A stretch of 45,892 nt of DNA, taken from NCBI GenBank assembly GCA_944386595.1, contig CALXBQ010000035.1:1-45892 (forward strand), given 5' to 3'. This DNA comes from an uncultured Clostridia bacterium (GTDB lineage: Bacteria > Bacillota > Clostridia > Peptostreptococcales > Anaerovoracaceae). The notes under the pieces are model-generated. The model made no database searches, had not been told where the DNA came from, and saw only the letters and a program-made list of their open reading frames with translations. Both the position numbers and the translations under genes were made by a program. This document shows, one piece after another, positions 32,869 to 41,605 of the stretch (positions within the stretch are counted from its first letter, which is position 1; the number at the start of each line of letters is the position of its first letter).

Positions 32869-35328
32869 TTGAATACGGAAAGATTTAAACGAGCGGAATA
32901 TACGAAGAAGAGAAGAGCCATTGGAACAGCCGTTTTTGCGGTTATAATGGCTTTGTTTATTTTATCGGCGTCTACGGTTTACGCTGCGACGACGGGAAGA
33001 GTGGTTTCGAGCATCGGGATTAACGTGAGAACGGGCCCTGGAACGAGTTATTCCTTTTTATTTTCTATAGATGACGGAAAAACCGTAGAGATTATCGAGG
33101 ATAATGTGAGGGGCACAGACGGAGCAATATGGTATAAAATAAGTTATAACGGAAGGACCGGGTACGCCCATTCCTCATACATAAGCAAAACATCTGCAGG
33201 TTCGGGAACGTCGGCTCCGGCGGACTTTAAAAATAAAATGAAGACTGCAGGATTCCCCGACAGCTACATAGACGGGCTGTATGAAATTTACCAGGAGCAT
33301 CCTAATTGGTCCTTCAAGGCCGTAAAAACGGGGCTTGACTGGGATACCGTTGTGGATAAGGAAAGCGAAATCGGAATCAGCCTTGTGGAAAACAGCCTTT
33401 CAGATGTCCTGAAATCAGTTGAGAAGGGAGCATATAATCTGTCTACGGGTGAATATATATCCTACGACAGCGGAAACTGGGTTCCGGCCTCAGAAGAGAC
33501 GGTTGCGTATTATCTTGATCCGAGAAACTTTCTCGACAAGACCAACGTGTTTCAGTTTATGTCAACAAAGTTTGACAGCTCCACCCAGACTCTGGATATG
33601 GTGGAAGAAGTAGTCGCGGGTACTTTTCTTGAAAAAACGAAGCCGGATTCCTTAAAGACTTACGCTCAGGTAATATTTGAAGCCGGACGTGATAACGGTG
33701 TCAATCCACTGGTAATTGCGGCTATGCTGATAGAAGAACATGGAAGTGCAGACAGTGCCCTTATTTCAGGCGATGTGAAGGGATACGAGAAGCTGTATAA
33801 CTTCTTCAACATAAACGCCTATGAAAGCGGCGGAAAGGACGCTGTTGAAAACGGCCTGGAATATGCGAAGAAGCAAGGCTGGGACACTCCTGAAAAATCC
33901 ATAAGAGGCGGAGCTGAGATATATGCCGCCAATTACGTTAACAGCAATAAATACACGTTATATTTTCAGCGGTTTAACGTTCTCAGCGGACTTTCCGCAG
34001 TGGGAACGGGCCAGTATATGACGTGTATATACGGGGCTCAGTCCGAAGGAGCCAAGCTTGCCCAGGGCTACAGCGGCTATGCGAATAAGAGCCTTACCTT
34101 CGAGATTCCTGTATATAACAATATGCCGTCGTCTGCGTGCGCAAAGCCTTCGGGAAGCGGAAGCAACGTAAACTATCTAAAGACTTTGTCCGTAGAGGAC
34201 GGTAAGATTACGCCTGAGTTCGACCCGTATGTTACGGAGTATAAGATCGTTGTGCCGGACGGAACGACGTCTGTAAATCTGAAGGCGACGGCATACGATA
34301 AGGCATCCGTTTCGGGCGCAGGAACCTTGAGCCTCAAAAACGGAGCAAAAAAAACCACCGTTGAGGTCATATCAACATCGGGCAAGGTGAGAGAGTACGA
34401 CGTTACGGTGGTCACGGAATCCTTCAGTGGCAGCTTTACCGCAGATACCGACAGGATTTCGGGAGCCAACAGGTTTGAAACCGCAGTGAGCGTTGCAGAG
34501 CAGCTGAAGAAGGAGCTGGGCGTAAGCAGGTTCGCCAACGTGGTCATTGCAAACAGCGACGACTTTGCGGACGCGCTTTCAGCTACGGCCCTTGCTGCCG
34601 AAAAGAAAGCTCCGATTCTCATAGTAAACAAAAATAATGAGGAGTACGCAAGAACGTATATCAGGGAAAATATGTCCGAAAGCGGAACCGTATACCTTGT
34701 CGGCGGAACGGGAGTTATCACGACGGGCTTTGAAAGCAGCCTGAGCGGTTACAACGTGGTGAGACTGGCAGGGGAAAACAGATATGAAACCAACCTGGCA
34801 GTACTTAAGGCCATGAACCTTAACGGAAGATCGGAGATACTGACAGCATCGGGCCTTGACTACGCCGACGCCCTTTCCGCTTCGGCTACGGGAAAACCGG
34901 TTATGCTGGTAGGAAACGGCCTTACGTCGTCTCAGTCATCGTTCCTTAAGTCTCTCGGAAGCGGTCAGAAATGCTACATACTGGGAGGAACGGCTGCCGT
35001 AAGCGAAACGACGGAAAATCAGATTAAGTCCTCTGTCGGCGGAACCGTTGAAAGAGTATACGGCGACAACAGATTTAAGACGGGAAGGGCTATAGCGGAG
35101 AAATTCTTCAAAGATGCGGATACCGTACTGATTGCATCGGGAGACGATTTCCCTGACGGACTTACGGGAGGAGTTCTGGCTAACGCAAAGGGCGCGCCTG
35201 TTCTCCTCGTAAATAAAAACAACACCGTCGAGGCTGCAGGCTTTGTGGACGAATACGTGATACAGACCGTTACGGCCATAGGCGGAACGAGCGTGATAAC
35301 AGCCGATATGCTGAACAAGATAGCGTAA
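32869..35328 (+). CDS. secreted wall hydrolase: SH3, glucosaminidase, cadherin-like domain and three CWB2 modules
   Basis: An 819-residue protein. A long signal peptide or N-terminal anchor (about 1-40) is followed by an SH3-type domain (about 44-105, with INVRTGPGTSY). A beta-N-acetylglucosaminidase region (about 120-400) has HPNWSFKAVKTGLDW, AGRDNGVNPLVIAAMLIEEHGS with the likely catalytic Glu, and YNFFNINAYES. A cadherin-like beta-sandwich (about 430-520) precedes three CWB2 repeats (about 525-819) with NRFETA, NRYETN and NRFKTG starts. The TTG start at 32869 is supported by AAAGGAGA upstream. It should cut peptidoglycan during growth or separation while bound to the wall glycan, and it matches the GH25 protein at 17675 in anchoring. 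Confidence 0.92.
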   Translation: MNTERFKRAEYTKKRRAIGTAVFAVIMALFILSASTVYAATTGRVVSSIGINVRTGPGTSYSFLFSIDDGKTVEIIEDNVRGTDGAIWYKISYNGRTGYAHSSYISKTSAGSGTSAPADFKNKMKTAGFPDSYIDGLYEIYQEHPNWSFKAVKTGLDWDTVVDKESEIGISLVENSLSDVLKSVEKGAYNLSTGEYISYDSGNWVPASEETVAYYLDPRNFLDKTNVFQFMSTKFDSSTQTLDMVEEVVAGTFLEKTKPDSLKTYAQVIFEAGRDNGVNPLVIAAMLIEEHGSADSALISGDVKGYEKLYNFFNINAYESGGKDAVENGLEYAKKQGWDTPEKSIRGGAEIYAANYVNSNKYTLYFQRFNVLSGLSAVGTGQYMTCIYGAQSEGAKLAQGYSGYANKSLTFEIPVYNNMPSSACAKPSGSGSNVNYLKTLSVEDGKITPEFDPYVTEYKIVVPDGTTSVNLKATAYDKASVSGAGTLSLKNGAKKTTVEVISTSGKVREYDVTVVTESFSGSFTADTDRISGANRFETAVSVAEQLKKELGVSRFANVVIANSDDFADALSATALAAEKKAPILIVNKNNEEYARTYIRENMSESGTVYLVGGTGVITTGFESSLSGYNVVRLAGENRYETNLAVLKAMNLNGRSEILTASGLDYADALSASATGKPVMLVGNGLTSSQSSFLKSLGSGQKCYILGGTAAVSETTENQIKSSVGGTVERVYGDNRFKTGRAIAEKFFKDADTVLIASGDDFPDGLTGGVLANAKGAPVLLVNKNNTVEAAGFVDEYVIQTVTAIGGTSVITADMLNKIA

Positions 35329-35367
35329 AGCCAGGATAAATTATTCTTCCCAATATGCTGCCTGCCG

Positions 35368-35376
35368 TGATATAAT
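35368..35376 (+). promoter_or_regulatory. extended -10 promoter of the pyrH-polC cluster
   Basis: TGATATAAT, with a perfect TATAAT at 35371-35376 and an extended TG. No clear -35 is seen. AAGGAG precedes the pyrH ATG by about 9 nt. Confidence 0.55.
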
Positions 35377-35435
35377 ATCATACAGAAATCACCGGTCACG
35401 GAGAGCGGAAGTTTACCGTAGAAGGAGTTAGTATC

Positions 35436-36140
35436 ATGGAACCTAAATATAAGCGTATACTTCTGAAGATAAGCGGCGAAGCCCTTGCGGGTGAGGGACG
35501 CTTCGGCATCAGCGAGGAGATGACGGGAAGAGTTGCAAGACAGGTAAAGGAAGTCCACGACCTTGGAGTGGAGGTTGCCATAGTCGTAGGAGGAGGCAAT
35601 TTCTGGAGAGGAAGGAGCAGCAACGATATTGACCGGGCTACGGCAGACTATATGGGTATGCTGGCTACGGTGATGAACGCTCTTGCGCTTCAGTCGGCGC
35701 TTCTTGCGGTAGGAGTTAAAGCGAAGGTTCAGACGGCCATAGAGATGAGAGAAATAGCCGAGCCTTACGCCAGAAGAAAGGCCATCAGCCAGCTTGAGCA
35801 TAAGGACGTGGTTATCTTCGGCGCCGGAACCGGTAATCCGTTTTTCTCTACGGATACCACGGCGGCTTTGAGAGCTGCGGAGATGGATGCCGACGTAATA
35901 CTTCTTGCAAAGAATGTTGATGCGGTATACTCGGCGGACCCTAACACCGATCCTAATGCGGTAAAGTATGACCGCCTCACTCACATGGAGGTTCTGGAAA
36001 AGGATCTGAAGGTGATGGATCTTACGGCTGCGACCCTGTGCAGGGATAATAACATTGCAATACACGTGTTTGCCATAGCCGAAGAGGGAAACGTTCTTAA
36101 GGCTGTGTGCGGAGAAAACATCGGAACCATAATATCATAG
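35436..36140 (+). CDS. pyrH: UMP kinase
   Basis: A 234-residue amino-acid-kinase-fold enzyme with [11 protein letters not shown] at the start, [24 protein letters not shown] and the ADPNTDP segment, all typical of bacterial PyrH. It phosphorylates UMP to UDP in the cytoplasm. It has its own promoter here and is followed 11 nt later by frr. The rpsB-tsf genes that often precede it are absent. Confidence 0.96.
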   Translation: MEPKYKRILLKISGEALAGEGRFGISEEMTGRVARQVKEVHDLGVEVAIVVGGGNFWRGRSSNDIDRATADYMGMLATVMNALALQSALLAVGVKAKVQTAIEMREIAEPYARRKAISQLEHKDVVIFGAGTGNPFFSTDTTAALRAAEMDADVILLAKNVDAVYSADPNTDPNAVKYDRLTHMEVLEKDLKVMDLTAATLCRDNNIAIHVFAIAEEGNVLKAVCGENIGTIIS

Positions 36141-36151
36141 GAGGACTTATC

Positions 36152-36706
36152 ATGAGCCATAATCATAAGAGTTTAGAAGAGAGAATCGCAAGAAGCATAG
36201 AGGTGCTGAAAAGCGACCTTAACACAGTGAGAGCAGGAAGAGCCAATCCGGCCCTTTTGGACAAGGTAATGGTGGATTACTACGGTTCGCCTACACCGCT
36301 TAAGAACCTGTCCAACATTTCCGTGCCTGACCCGAGAACTCTGCTCATTACGCCTTTTGACCCTAAATCCATAGGCGAGATTGAAAAGGCCATAAACATC
36401 GCAGACATAGGAATCACCCCTTCCAATGACGGAAAGGCGGTAAGACTTGCAATACCTCAGGTAACCGAGGAAAGAAGAAAGGAACTTACCAAGACCACCA
36501 AGAAGATGGGAGAGGACGCCAAGGTTGCCATCAGAAACTTAAGGCGCGAGGCCAACGATATTCTGAAGAAGCAGCAAAAAGAGGGAGAGATCACCGAGGA
36601 CGACCTGAAGGGCGAGCTTGAGGAGGTCCAGAAGAAGATTGAAAAGGCCGTAAAGGAGATTGATTCCATAGTTGCGGCGAAAGATAAGGAGATCATGGAG
36701 GTTTAG
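36152..36706 (+). CDS. frr: ribosome recycling factor
   Basis: A 184-residue protein with the RRF signatures LNTVRAGRANPALLDKV, VDYYGSPTPLKNLSNI and the C-terminal helical region ending DSIVAAKDKEIMEV. It splits post-termination ribosomes with EF-G. The start at 36152 follows AGGAGGA by 6 nt; the earlier in-frame ATG at 36107 lies inside pyrH. Confidence 0.96.
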   Translation: MSHNHKSLEERIARSIEVLKSDLNTVRAGRANPALLDKVMVDYYGSPTPLKNLSNISVPDPRTLLITPFDPKSIGEIEKAINIADIGITPSNDGKAVRLAIPQVTEERRKELTKTTKKMGEDAKVAIRNLRREANDILKKQQKEGEITEDDLKGELEEVQKKIEKAVKEIDSIVAAKDKEIMEV

Positions 36707-36781
36707 GCTCTCTCCGCAATACGAAAAATTACAAGGGCTGGCTCGAATTATCGGGGCAGCCTGAAGTTTTGAGAGGGAAAT

Positions 36782-37513
36782 ATGAGTGAATTTGAGAAAA
36801 ATCCGCCCCTGACTCACGTAGCCATAATCATGGACGGAAACGGAAGATGGGCGAAGAAGAGGCTGCTGCCGAGAGTTGCCGGCCACAACGCCGGAATGCT
36901 GGCCATGAAGGAAATCGTGAGAAGATCCGCGGAGATCGGGATTAAATATCTTACGGTATACGCGTTTTCCACGGAGAACTGGAAAAGATCCGACGAAGAG
37001 GTGGGCGGCATTTTTAAGCTCCTGGTGAAGTACGTTGACAGCGAGCTTGCGGAAATAACGAAAAACAACGTAAGGGTCAGGGTCATGGGAGACTATTCTC
37101 CTGTTCCCGCTCCCGCAAGAGAGAGCCTTGAGAAGGCCCTTGAGACGACGGCGGACAACAACGGCCTAGTATTCACCATAGCCTTAAATTACGGCAGCAG
37201 GGCGGAAATAACCAGAGCGATGAAATCCATAGCCGAGGACGTAAAGAGCGGTGTAATCGCCCCTGAGGACGTTACGGAACAGCTCATATCATCGAGGCTC
37301 TATACGGGTGATGAAAACGGAAACATTCCGGACCCGGATCTGATAATAAGAACCAGCGGAGAGGAAAGGCTCTCCAACTTCATGCTTTGGCAGAGCGCCT
37401 ACAGCGAGCTGGAATTTACCGACGTTCTGTGGCCTGATTTCACGCCGGAGGTTTTCGAGAGGATGCTCGAGGATTACGGCCACAGGGAAAGACGCTTCGG
37501 CGGGAGAAAATAG
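36782..37513 (+). CDS. uppS: isoprenyl transferase (undecaprenyl diphosphate synthase)
   Basis: A 243-residue cis-prenyltransferase with the catalytic Asp in IIMDGNGRWAKKR, YAFSTENWKRS, LNYGSRAEI and PDLIIRTSGEERLSNFMLWQ. It makes the C55 lipid carrier used by the wall and by the glycan locus in this window. The 75-nt gap after frr holds no gene. Confidence 0.95.
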   Translation: MSEFEKNPPLTHVAIIMDGNGRWAKKRLLPRVAGHNAGMLAMKEIVRRSAEIGIKYLTVYAFSTENWKRSDEEVGGIFKLLVKYVDSELAEITKNNVRVRVMGDYSPVPAPARESLEKALETTADNNGLVFTIALNYGSRAEITRAMKSIAEDVKSGVIAPEDVTEQLISSRLYTGDENGNIPDPDLIIRTSGEERLSNFMLWQSAYSELEFTDVLWPDFTPEVFERMLEDYGHRERRFGGRK

Positions 37514-37536
37514 CGTAAGAGGAAAGAAATTAGATT

Positions 37537-38355
37537 ATGAAGACGAGAATTATTTCGGGACTGTGTATGGTGCCCCTTCTGGTGCTGGTGTACCTGGGTG
37601 GATACTTTATTACGGCTCTCTGTATAGTGATAGGATTTATGGGTGTTAACGAGCTGTTTAACGGCTTTAACGCCATGGATGTGCGTCCGAGCAGGGCCAT
37701 AGCCTACGGCTCTATGGTAGCGCTCTACGTCATAGGGGTTCTGTTTCCTATGGAGCATGAGTTCATCATCGCCTGGCTTGCGGCATCGGTTATGGCAAGC
37801 TCCATATACATGTTCAGGATAAACGAGAGGAAGATAGAGGATGCCCTTGCCACCATGCTGGGAATCATATACGTCGTATTCTTTTCATATCACGTTGTGA
37901 TGATAGACAGGACGGAAATCTATAGCGGCATGGTGTGGCTGGTGCTTCTGTCGGCATTCTGCACCGATATATTCGCATATTTCACGGGAGTATTTCTCGG
38001 AAAACATAAGCTCTGTCCGAACCTGAGCCCGAAAAAGACCATAGAAGGCGCAATCGGAGGTACCGTGGGAAGCATTGTCTGCTGTGGCCTTTTCGGAAAG
38101 TTTCTGCTCCCTCTTGTGAGCGGAGTGTACAGCGCGGCTATGCCGGACATGACGGTGCACTGCCTCATCATAGGACTCATAGGCGCCATTATGGCCCAGT
38201 GCGGAGATCTTACGGCTTCCGCATATAAGAGGAAGATGGGAATAAAGGACTACGGCACGCTCATACCGGGACACGGCGGAATAATGGACAGATTTGACAG
38301 CGTTCTTTTCACCGCTCCGGTGGTATATTACTACATAGTTCTGGTTCTCATGTAG
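37537..38355 (+). CDS. cdsA: phosphatidate cytidylyltransferase
   Basis: A 272-residue integral membrane protein with about eight hydrophobic segments and the CDS signature at the C terminus, from SAYKRKMGIKDYG to PGHGGIMDRFDS. It makes CDP-diacylglycerol for phospholipid synthesis. AGGAAAG precedes the ATG, 23 nt after uppS. Confidence 0.93.
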   Translation: MKTRIISGLCMVPLLVLVYLGGYFITALCIVIGFMGVNELFNGFNAMDVRPSRAIAYGSMVALYVIGVLFPMEHEFIIAWLAASVMASSIYMFRINERKIEDALATMLGIIYVVFFSYHVVMIDRTEIYSGMVWLVLLSAFCTDIFAYFTGVFLGKHKLCPNLSPKKTIEGAIGGTVGSIVCCGLFGKFLLPLVSGVYSAAMPDMTVHCLIIGLIGAIMAQCGDLTASAYKRKMGIKDYGTLIPGHGGIMDRFDSVLFTAPVVYYYIVLVLM

Positions 38356-38378
38356 ACAAAGGGTGCGCGGAGGATGAG

Positions 38379-39530
38379 ATGAAAAAGATTGCGATTTTAG
38401 GAAGTACGGGCTCAATAGGAACTCAGAGCCTCGACGTTATAAAAAGATTTCCCGATAAGTTCAAGGTCGTGTCCATGACGTGCGGAAAGAACACGGAGCT
38501 CTTCAGGAAGCAGCTTAAGGAGTTCAGACCGCTGGTTGCGGTAACCGCGGACAGAGACGACGCGGAAGCTCTGGAAAGAGAGCTGTCGCCGGAGCTTGCG
38601 GATACGCGTTTTGCGTGGGGAGAAGAGGGACTTATCGCTGCGGCCACCTTGGCCGAAGCCGACATAGTTTTAAATTCTCTCATGGGAATGAGGGGGCTGG
38701 TACCTACATACCACGCCATAGAGTCAGGCAAGGACATTGCCCTCGCCAACAAGGAGACTCTGGTGGCAGGAGGCGAGCTTGTCATGAATCTTGCCGGGGA
38801 AAAGGGAGTCAGGCTCCTTCCCGTGGACAGCGAGCACAGCGCAATTTTCCAGTGCCTTGAAGGAAACAGAGATAAGAAAATAAGGAGAATACTTCTTACG
38901 GCATCGGGAGGCCCGTTCAGAGGATACACCTATGAAGACCTTAAAAGTGTAACTGCCGCTCAGGCCCTTAAGCATCCCAACTGGTCCATGGGTAAAAAAA
39001 TAACCATAGATTCCGCTACGATGATGAACAAGGGTCTTGAGGTAATAGAGGCAAGATGGCTGTTCGACGTGCCTTCCGAAGACATTCAGGTTCTCGTTCA
39101 TCCACAGAGCATAGTCCACTCCGCAGTGGAGTTTGAAGATACTTCGATCCTGGCCCAGATGGGCCTTCCGGATATGAGGGTTCCCATAAGCGTAGCCCTG
39201 GGATACCCTGACAGGCTCGACTTCGGAGGAAGGAGTCTCGATCCGTTTACGGATTTTAAGGCCCTTACCTTTGAGGAGCCGGACACGGAGGTGTTCAGGT
39301 GCCTTAAGCTTGCTTTTGAAGCCCTTAAGGAGGGCGGCAGCTATACGGCGTATATGAACGGAGCCAACGAGATTCTCGTGGAGAGATTTCTCAGAGGTGA
39401 AATTTCATTCACGGACATAGGGGAAAAACTTGAAAAACTTTTAGAAAATCATGACCCGATTTACAATCTCAGCCTGGATAATGTGGTTGAAACGGACAGA
39501 CTATCCAGAGAGGATGCAAAGAGGGCGTAG
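38379..39530 (+). CDS. dxr: 1-deoxy-D-xylulose 5-phosphate reductoisomerase
   Basis: A 383-residue enzyme with the NADPH motif ILGSTGSIGTQSLDV, the metal site VDSEHSAIFQCL, the LTASGGPFRG loop and the WSMGKKITIDSATMMNKGLE substrate site. It is the second step of the MEP isoprenoid pathway. GGAGG lies upstream, and rseP follows 6 nt later. Confidence 0.96.
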   Translation: MKKIAILGSTGSIGTQSLDVIKRFPDKFKVVSMTCGKNTELFRKQLKEFRPLVAVTADRDDAEALERELSPELADTRFAWGEEGLIAAATLAEADIVLNSLMGMRGLVPTYHAIESGKDIALANKETLVAGGELVMNLAGEKGVRLLPVDSEHSAIFQCLEGNRDKKIRRILLTASGGPFRGYTYEDLKSVTAAQALKHPNWSMGKKITIDSATMMNKGLEVIEARWLFDVPSEDIQVLVHPQSIVHSAVEFEDTSILAQMGLPDMRVPISVALGYPDRLDFGGRSLDPFTDFKALTFEEPDTEVFRCLKLAFEALKEGGSYTAYMNGANEILVERFLRGEISFTDIGEKLEKLLENHDPIYNLSLDNVVETDRLSREDAKRA

Positions 39531-39536
39531 GAGAAT

Positions 39537-40544
39537 ATGACAGTAATTTATGTGATACTGCTCTTTGTGCTGATGATATTTCCTCACGAGCTGGGGCATT
39601 TCATAGCCGCAAAGGCGTGCAGAGTTCAGGTTAACGAATTTGCCTTCGGAATGGGGCCTGCTCTCTTTAAAAAGCAGGGCAGGGAAACACTCTATTCCGT
39701 GCGCGCCGTTCCCGTAGGGGGATATTGCGCCATGGAGGGAGAGGACACGGAAGAAGCCTCAGACAATCCGAGGGCGTTTAACAACAAAAAATGGTGGCAG
39801 AAGATTATCATTCTGGTAGCTGGAGCCGCCATGAACGTTCTCATAGCCGTACTTGCTCTTACGATTATTTCGGCGGTATACGGAATGACAACAACCGTAA
39901 TAGACGAGGTATCCGGCGGAAGCCCTGCCATGGAAGCCGGAATCGAGGCGGGAGATGAGGTTATCGCTGTAGGCGGCGAAAGAGTCGAAAACTGGAGCGA
40001 CGTGGGGACCTATATCGCCGAAAACATCGAATCTGACGGAAGCGTGGATATCACCGTAGCAGGTGATTCGGGAGAAAGAACGGTCACGGTTTTGCCCGAG
40101 GAGACAGACGGCAGGCTGACGGTGGGAATAACCTGCAAGGTATCCCACAACGTATTCAGGGCCATTGTAAACGGGGCCTCAGGCGCGTGGGATATGACCG
40201 TAATGATGGTCGATGCCTTTAAGCAGCTTTTCGCATCGGGAGACTTTGTCAATCAGGTCAGCGGTCCCGTAGGCATAGTATCGGCAGTAAGCGAGACCAC
40301 CACCTACGGAGGAGTATATTACGTATATCTTGTGGCTCTCATAAGTCTGAACCTGGCACTCATAAACCTTCTGCCGTTTCCGGCTCTGGACGGAGGCAGG
40401 ATTATCTTCGTGATAATAAGGCTGATTACGGGAAAAGCCATAACGGATAAAATGGAAGGAACGGTCCACATGATTGGTATGATATGTCTTCTGGGGCTGT
40501 TCGTATTTGTAACATGGAACGATATAACGAGGTTGTTTCAATGA
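39537..40544 (+). CDS. rseP: RIP metalloprotease (site-2 protease)
   Basis: A 335-residue membrane protease with the zinc motif HELGH in FPHELGHFIAAKA, one PDZ domain (about 115-190, with AGIEAGDEVIAVGG), and the third ligand region NLLPFPALDGGR. It cleaves membrane-bound anti-sigma factors or signal peptides. Its stop overlaps the ispG start (ATGA). Confidence 0.94.
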   Translation: MTVIYVILLFVLMIFPHELGHFIAAKACRVQVNEFAFGMGPALFKKQGRETLYSVRAVPVGGYCAMEGEDTEEASDNPRAFNNKKWWQKIIILVAGAAMNVLIAVLALTIISAVYGMTTTVIDEVSGGSPAMEAGIEAGDEVIAVGGERVENWSDVGTYIAENIESDGSVDITVAGDSGERTVTVLPEETDGRLTVGITCKVSHNVFRAIVNGASGAWDMTVMMVDAFKQLFASGDFVNQVSGPVGIVSAVSETTTYGGVYYVYLVALISLNLALINLLPFPALDGGRIIFVIIRLITGKAITDKMEGTVHMIGMICLLGLFVFVTWNDITRLFQ

Positions 40545-41605
40545 GCGTAAAAAGCGTAAACGTGAGAAAAGTGAAAATAGGCGGAGGGGCACCCGTATCC
40601 GTTCAGTCCATGTGTAATCGCGAGGCTCACGATTTTGAGGGAATATGCGCCCAGATAAGAGAGCTTTCCGATGCGGGCTGTGACATAGTGAGACTGGCCG
40701 TTCCCGACAAAGAGGCGGCGGAGGTATTTGCAAGAGTGAGAAAAGAGACCGAAATGCCTCTCGTTGCCGACATTCACTTCGACTACCGCCTTGCCATAGC
40801 CGCCATAGAGGCGGGAGCCGACAAAATACGCATAAACCCGGGCAATATAGGCGACGAAAATCGGGTGAGGGAAGTTGTAAGAGCGGCTTCCGAGAGGAAC
40901 GTTCCCATAAGAGTGGGGGTTAATTCGGGATCCCTTGAAAGGGATATAGTCGCAAAATACGGCGGAGTGACAGCCGAAGGTCTTGCCGAAAGCGCTCTTA
41001 GAAATCTCGCCGTAATCGAGGATATGGGATATGATAACCTGGTGGTTTCCCTGAAATCATCGGACGTAAAGATGAATTACGACGCTCACAGGATGGTCGC
41101 AGAAAGAACGGAGCATCCGATTCACATAGGAATAACCGAAGCTGGCACCGTTAGGAGAGGAAAGGTAAAGTCCGCAGTCGGAATCGGCGCGCTGCTTCTT
41201 GCAGGAGTAGGAGATACTATGAGAGTATCTCTTACTGCCGATCCGGTGGAGGAAGTCCGGTTTGCGCTGGAAATCCTCGAAACGCTGGGTCTTAGAAAGC
41301 CGGCGTTCGACCTGGTATCATGTCCTACCTGCGGAAGGACGAAAATAGACCTTGAGGGCCTTGCAGAAGAGGTGGAAAACCGCCTTTCGGCAATGAATAA
41401 AATTCGCCCGGGACTTAAGATAGCCGTAATGGGCTGCGTGGTAAACGGACCGGGAGAAGCTTCGGGCGCGGACTACGGCGTCGCGGGAGGAGACGGCAAA
41501 GGAGTTATATTCAAAAAAGGAGAAGTTATAAAAACCGTATCGGAAGAGGAGCTTGCCGACGAGCTGCTTAAAGTGATAGAGGAAAATGAGAGAGCTGTTC
41601 GATAA
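40541..41605 (+). CDS. ispG: 4-hydroxy-3-methylbut-2-en-1-yl diphosphate synthase
   Basis: A 354-residue protein with a TIM-barrel part (VSVQSMCNREAHD, ADIHFDYRLA, KIRINPGNIGD) and the C-terminal iron-sulfur domain with cysteines C261 and C264 in SCPTCGRT and C299 in MGCVVNGPGEA. It is a late step of the MEP pathway. The ATG at 40541 overlaps the rseP stop and is weakly served by GAGGTT. The next gene, polC, starts 20 nt before this one ends. Confidence 0.95.
   Translation: MSVKSVNVRKVKIGGGAPVSVQSMCNREAHDFEGICAQIRELSDAGCDIVRLAVPDKEAAEVFARVRKETEMPLVADIHFDYRLAIAAIEAGADKIRINPGNIGDENRVREVVRAASERNVPIRVGVNSGSLERDIVAKYGGVTAEGLAESALRNLAVIEDMGYDNLVVSLKSSDVKMNYDAHRMVAERTEHPIHIGITEAGTVRRGKVKSAVGIGALLLAGVGDTMRVSLTADPVEEVRFALEILETLGLRKPAFDLVSCPTCGRTKIDLEGLAEEVENRLSAMNKIRPGLKIAVMGCVVNGPGEASGADYGVAGGDGKGVIFKKGEVIKTVSEEELADELLKVIEENERAVR

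Noticed and set aside
35019-36065. 348-codon open frame opposite the CWB2 gene and pyrH
   Set aside because: It crosses two well-supported genes on the other strand and shows no family features.
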